This document shows positions 62,492 to 64,000 of a stretch of 64,000 nucleotides of DNA, piece by piece (positions within the stretch are counted from its first letter, which is position 1; each line of letters starts with the position of its first letter). Origin of the DNA: Streptomyces hilarionis (lineage in GTDB: Bacteria > Actinomycetota > Actinomycetes > Streptomycetales > Streptomycetaceae); the NCBI RefSeq assembly GCF_024539675.1, contig NZ_JAHHIT010000044.1:28156-92155 (forward strand), read 5' to 3'. The notes below the pieces were generated by a model that saw nothing but the letters and a program-made list of their open reading frames with translations, made no database searches and was not told the origin of the DNA. Both the position numbers and the translations under genes were made by a program.

Positions 62492-63925
62492 TCAGCTCGT
62501 CACACGGAAGGTGGCGTCGCCGCGTCCCGTCGCGGTGGTGATCGGGTCGAGGCGCAACTCGTAGGCGTAGTGGCGGATGTAGCGGTCCGGGTAGTTGTAC
62601 GACTGGAACGACGACCAGCCGGCGTCGGCGAGGCCGGCCACCTTGCGGAAGGTGGCGTCCGCGGCGAACTGGCTGCTGCCGTCGTTGCGGACCAGCTGGA
62701 AGTCGAAGGTGAAGTGGCGCAGGAAGTAGCCGGGGTGGTTCACCGACTCGAAGGAGACGGTGCCGGTGCCCGCCAGGCCGGGGCGCAGCCGGAACTGGCC
62801 GTCCTCGGCGGGGCTCACGCCGGGATCGATGCGCACGTCGAAGTCGGTCTGGCGCACGTAACGGTCCTGGAAGTTGTACGACTGGAGCCGCTGGGCGGGG
62901 GTGTTGGGCCAGCGGGCGAGAACGCGGCTCTCCTCGGCGGCGGTCAGGTTCATGATCCAGCCGTGGCGCTTCTTCGTGCCGCCCATGCTGTAGCTTCCCG
63001 AAGCCTGCCTCTGGTAGGAGGCGGGGTTGGACGGGTCGGTCGTCAGGACCGGCATGTAGCCGCCGCCGGAGGCGTACTGGTCGAGGTAGAGGGCCCACTT
63101 GTCGGTGCCGTTGAACTTCATCCACATCGGGCCCTCGACCATCGACCCGGTCAGGCCGATGCCGGAGAGGTCGCCGAGCCGGGTCCAGGTTCCGAGGATG
63201 GAGTTGCTGCCCTCGAGGGTGATCTGGCCGTCACCGGAAGCGCGTACGTAGCGGTAGCCGCCCACTCCGGTCGGCATCTCGATGATCTGGGTGTCGATGA
63301 TCTCCTGCGTGCCGGGGCGCTCGATGTAGGTCTGCGGAGTGGTGATGGTGCGGAAGTCGCCGGTGCGGGCGTAGTAGATGCGGTGCTTCGTCTTGCCGTC
63401 GCGGGGCACGTTCGTCGCCCAGTACAGGACGTAGTCGTTGGTCTGCGGGTCCCAGATCGCCTCGGGCGCCCAGGCGTTGCGGCCGTCGGGGATGGCGCCG
63501 GCGACGTTGAGCAGCCACGGCTGCGACCAGGTGACCAGGTCCGTCGACTCCCACACCACCAGGTTGCGGCTGCCGTTGTTGATGGAGGAGTTCCAGTCCT
63601 GCCCGCAGCCGATGCACAGGTCGGTTGCGATGATCCAGTACTTGCTGCCGTCGGGGGATCTCACGAATGCGGGGTCGCGCACCCCCTTCGTGCCGACGGT
63701 GGAGCGCAGGACCATCCCCCCGCCGTTGAGGTCGTTCCAGTGCAGGCCGTCCGTGCTGTGCGAGAGGTACATCTGCTGGTTGGTCGCCCCCTCACCGGTG
63801 AAGTGGACCATGAGGTAACCCGGATCGGCTGCGTCGGCCCGTTGGGGTGTGGTCAGGGCCTGGCCGGCGAAGAGGAGGCATGCGGCGAGCAATATCACCG
63901 TCAGCCGGGCGCGGAGCGCGGACAT
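62492..63925 (-). CDS. Secreted GH43 arabinan-degrading enzyme with AbfB (CBM42) domain
   Basis: 477 residues. Signal peptide MSALRARLTVILLAACLLFAGQALTTPQRADAA. The GH43 five-bladed propeller shows VRDPAFVRSPDGSKYWIIATDL, NAWAPEAIWDPQTNDYVLYWATN and GSMVEGPMWMKFNGTDKW with the expected acidic residues. The C-terminal AbfB domain repeats (SYNFQDRYVRQTDFDVRI, SVNHPGYFLRHFTFDF, SYNYPDRYIRHYAYELRL) match the GH54 partner. It degrades arabinan or arabinoxylan outside the cell. ATG 63925 with GGAGAT. Confidence 0.9.
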   Translation of the reverse strand: MSALRARLTVILLAACLLFAGQALTTPQRADAADPGYLMVHFTGEGATNQQMYLSHSTDGLHWNDLNGGGMVLRSTVGTKGVRDPAFVRSPDGSKYWIIATDLCIGCGQDWNSSINNGSRNLVVWESTDLVTWSQPWLLNVAGAIPDGRNAWAPEAIWDPQTNDYVLYWATNVPRDGKTKHRIYYARTGDFRTITTPQTYIERPGTQEIIDTQIIEMPTGVGGYRYVRASGDGQITLEGSNSILGTWTRLGDLSGIGLTGSMVEGPMWMKFNGTDKWALYLDQYASGGGYMPVLTTDPSNPASYQRQASGSYSMGGTKKRHGWIMNLTAAEESRVLARWPNTPAQRLQSYNFQDRYVRQTDFDVRIDPGVSPAEDGQFRLRPGLAGTGTVSFESVNHPGYFLRHFTFDFQLVRNDGSSQFAADATFRKVAGLADAGWSSFQSYNYPDRYIRHYAYELRLDPITTATGRGDATFRVTS

Positions 63926-64000
63926 GGGGATCTCCTGTCTTCGTGCAGGTGCCACCGTCGGGAGCGGGAGGGGCGGGGTGGCGGGGAGTGCGTCTCGGTG

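Overview
The window is high-GC DNA with Streptomyces-type gene content: GTG starts, 4-bp start/stop overlaps, DUF6480, STAS/HATPase regulatory proteins, a ROK regulator, and secreted Tat and arabinan-degrading enzymes. I infer a Streptomyces or close relative. The mix of regulators, transporters, small operons, gene remnants and one peptide biosynthetic cluster suggests an accessory part of the chromosome. I see no rRNA, tRNA or CRISPR array.

Layout. 1-3.6 kb: SRPBCC C-terminus, DUF1330 protein, MarR-MFS operon, ASCH protein. 3.7-10.6 kb: a penicillin-binding-protein-like lipoprotein with all three catalytic motifs altered, a Tn3 transposase fragment, a YdcF-type membrane protein, and an overlapping pair (LysM-alpha/beta hydrolase fusion plus Tat-exported serine hydrolase). 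10.7-19.1 kb: DUF6480 protein, divergent SDR/TetR pair, FAD hydroxylase, and a PrpF isomerase-DctA transporter operon with a divergent LysR regulator. 19.3-21.1 kb: DUF1963 protein, a gene-poor kilobase, and a 51-residue membrane peptide with a near-perfect ribosome binding site.

21.3-24.3 kb is the most notable locus: a lasso peptide cluster (precursor A, cyclase C, B protein) on the minus strand. The precursor carries the full YxxPxLxxxGxxxxxT leader motif, a 16-residue core that could form a Gly1-Asp9 ring, and is followed by the cyclase and by a B protein in which the RRE and the leader peptidase are fused. No exporter gene is present next to it.

24.8-31.1 kb: ROK regulator, exported DD-peptidase-like protein, SDR, STAS antagonist beside an ANTAR-like remnant, MFS transporter. 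31.8-36.6 kb: a tightly overlapping oxidative operon (flavin monooxygenase, SDR, aldehyde dehydrogenase, AraC regulator). 36.8-37.7 kb: decayed GntR and ABC-ATPase genes. 38.6-40.8 kb: a translationally coupled pair, a cis-prenyltransferase (UppS family) and a DUF2236/MpaB-type oxygenase carrying C-terminal EF-hands. This is a plausible undescribed isoprenoid-modifying cassette.

41.2-50.6 kb: HATPase, DUF3618/holin-like pair, two PAP2 proteins, MscL with a zinc-ribbon tail, MFS, DUF5937-like ArsR regulator, MerR regulator. 50.7-54.9 kb: LuxR response regulator, histidine kinase and MMPL transporter. 55.3-59.6 kb: a three-gene DUF2201/VWA, MoxR ATPase and unknown-protein operon. 59.7-64 kb: a cupin and two secreted arabinan-degrading enzymes (GH54 and GH43), both with AbfB (CBM42) domains.
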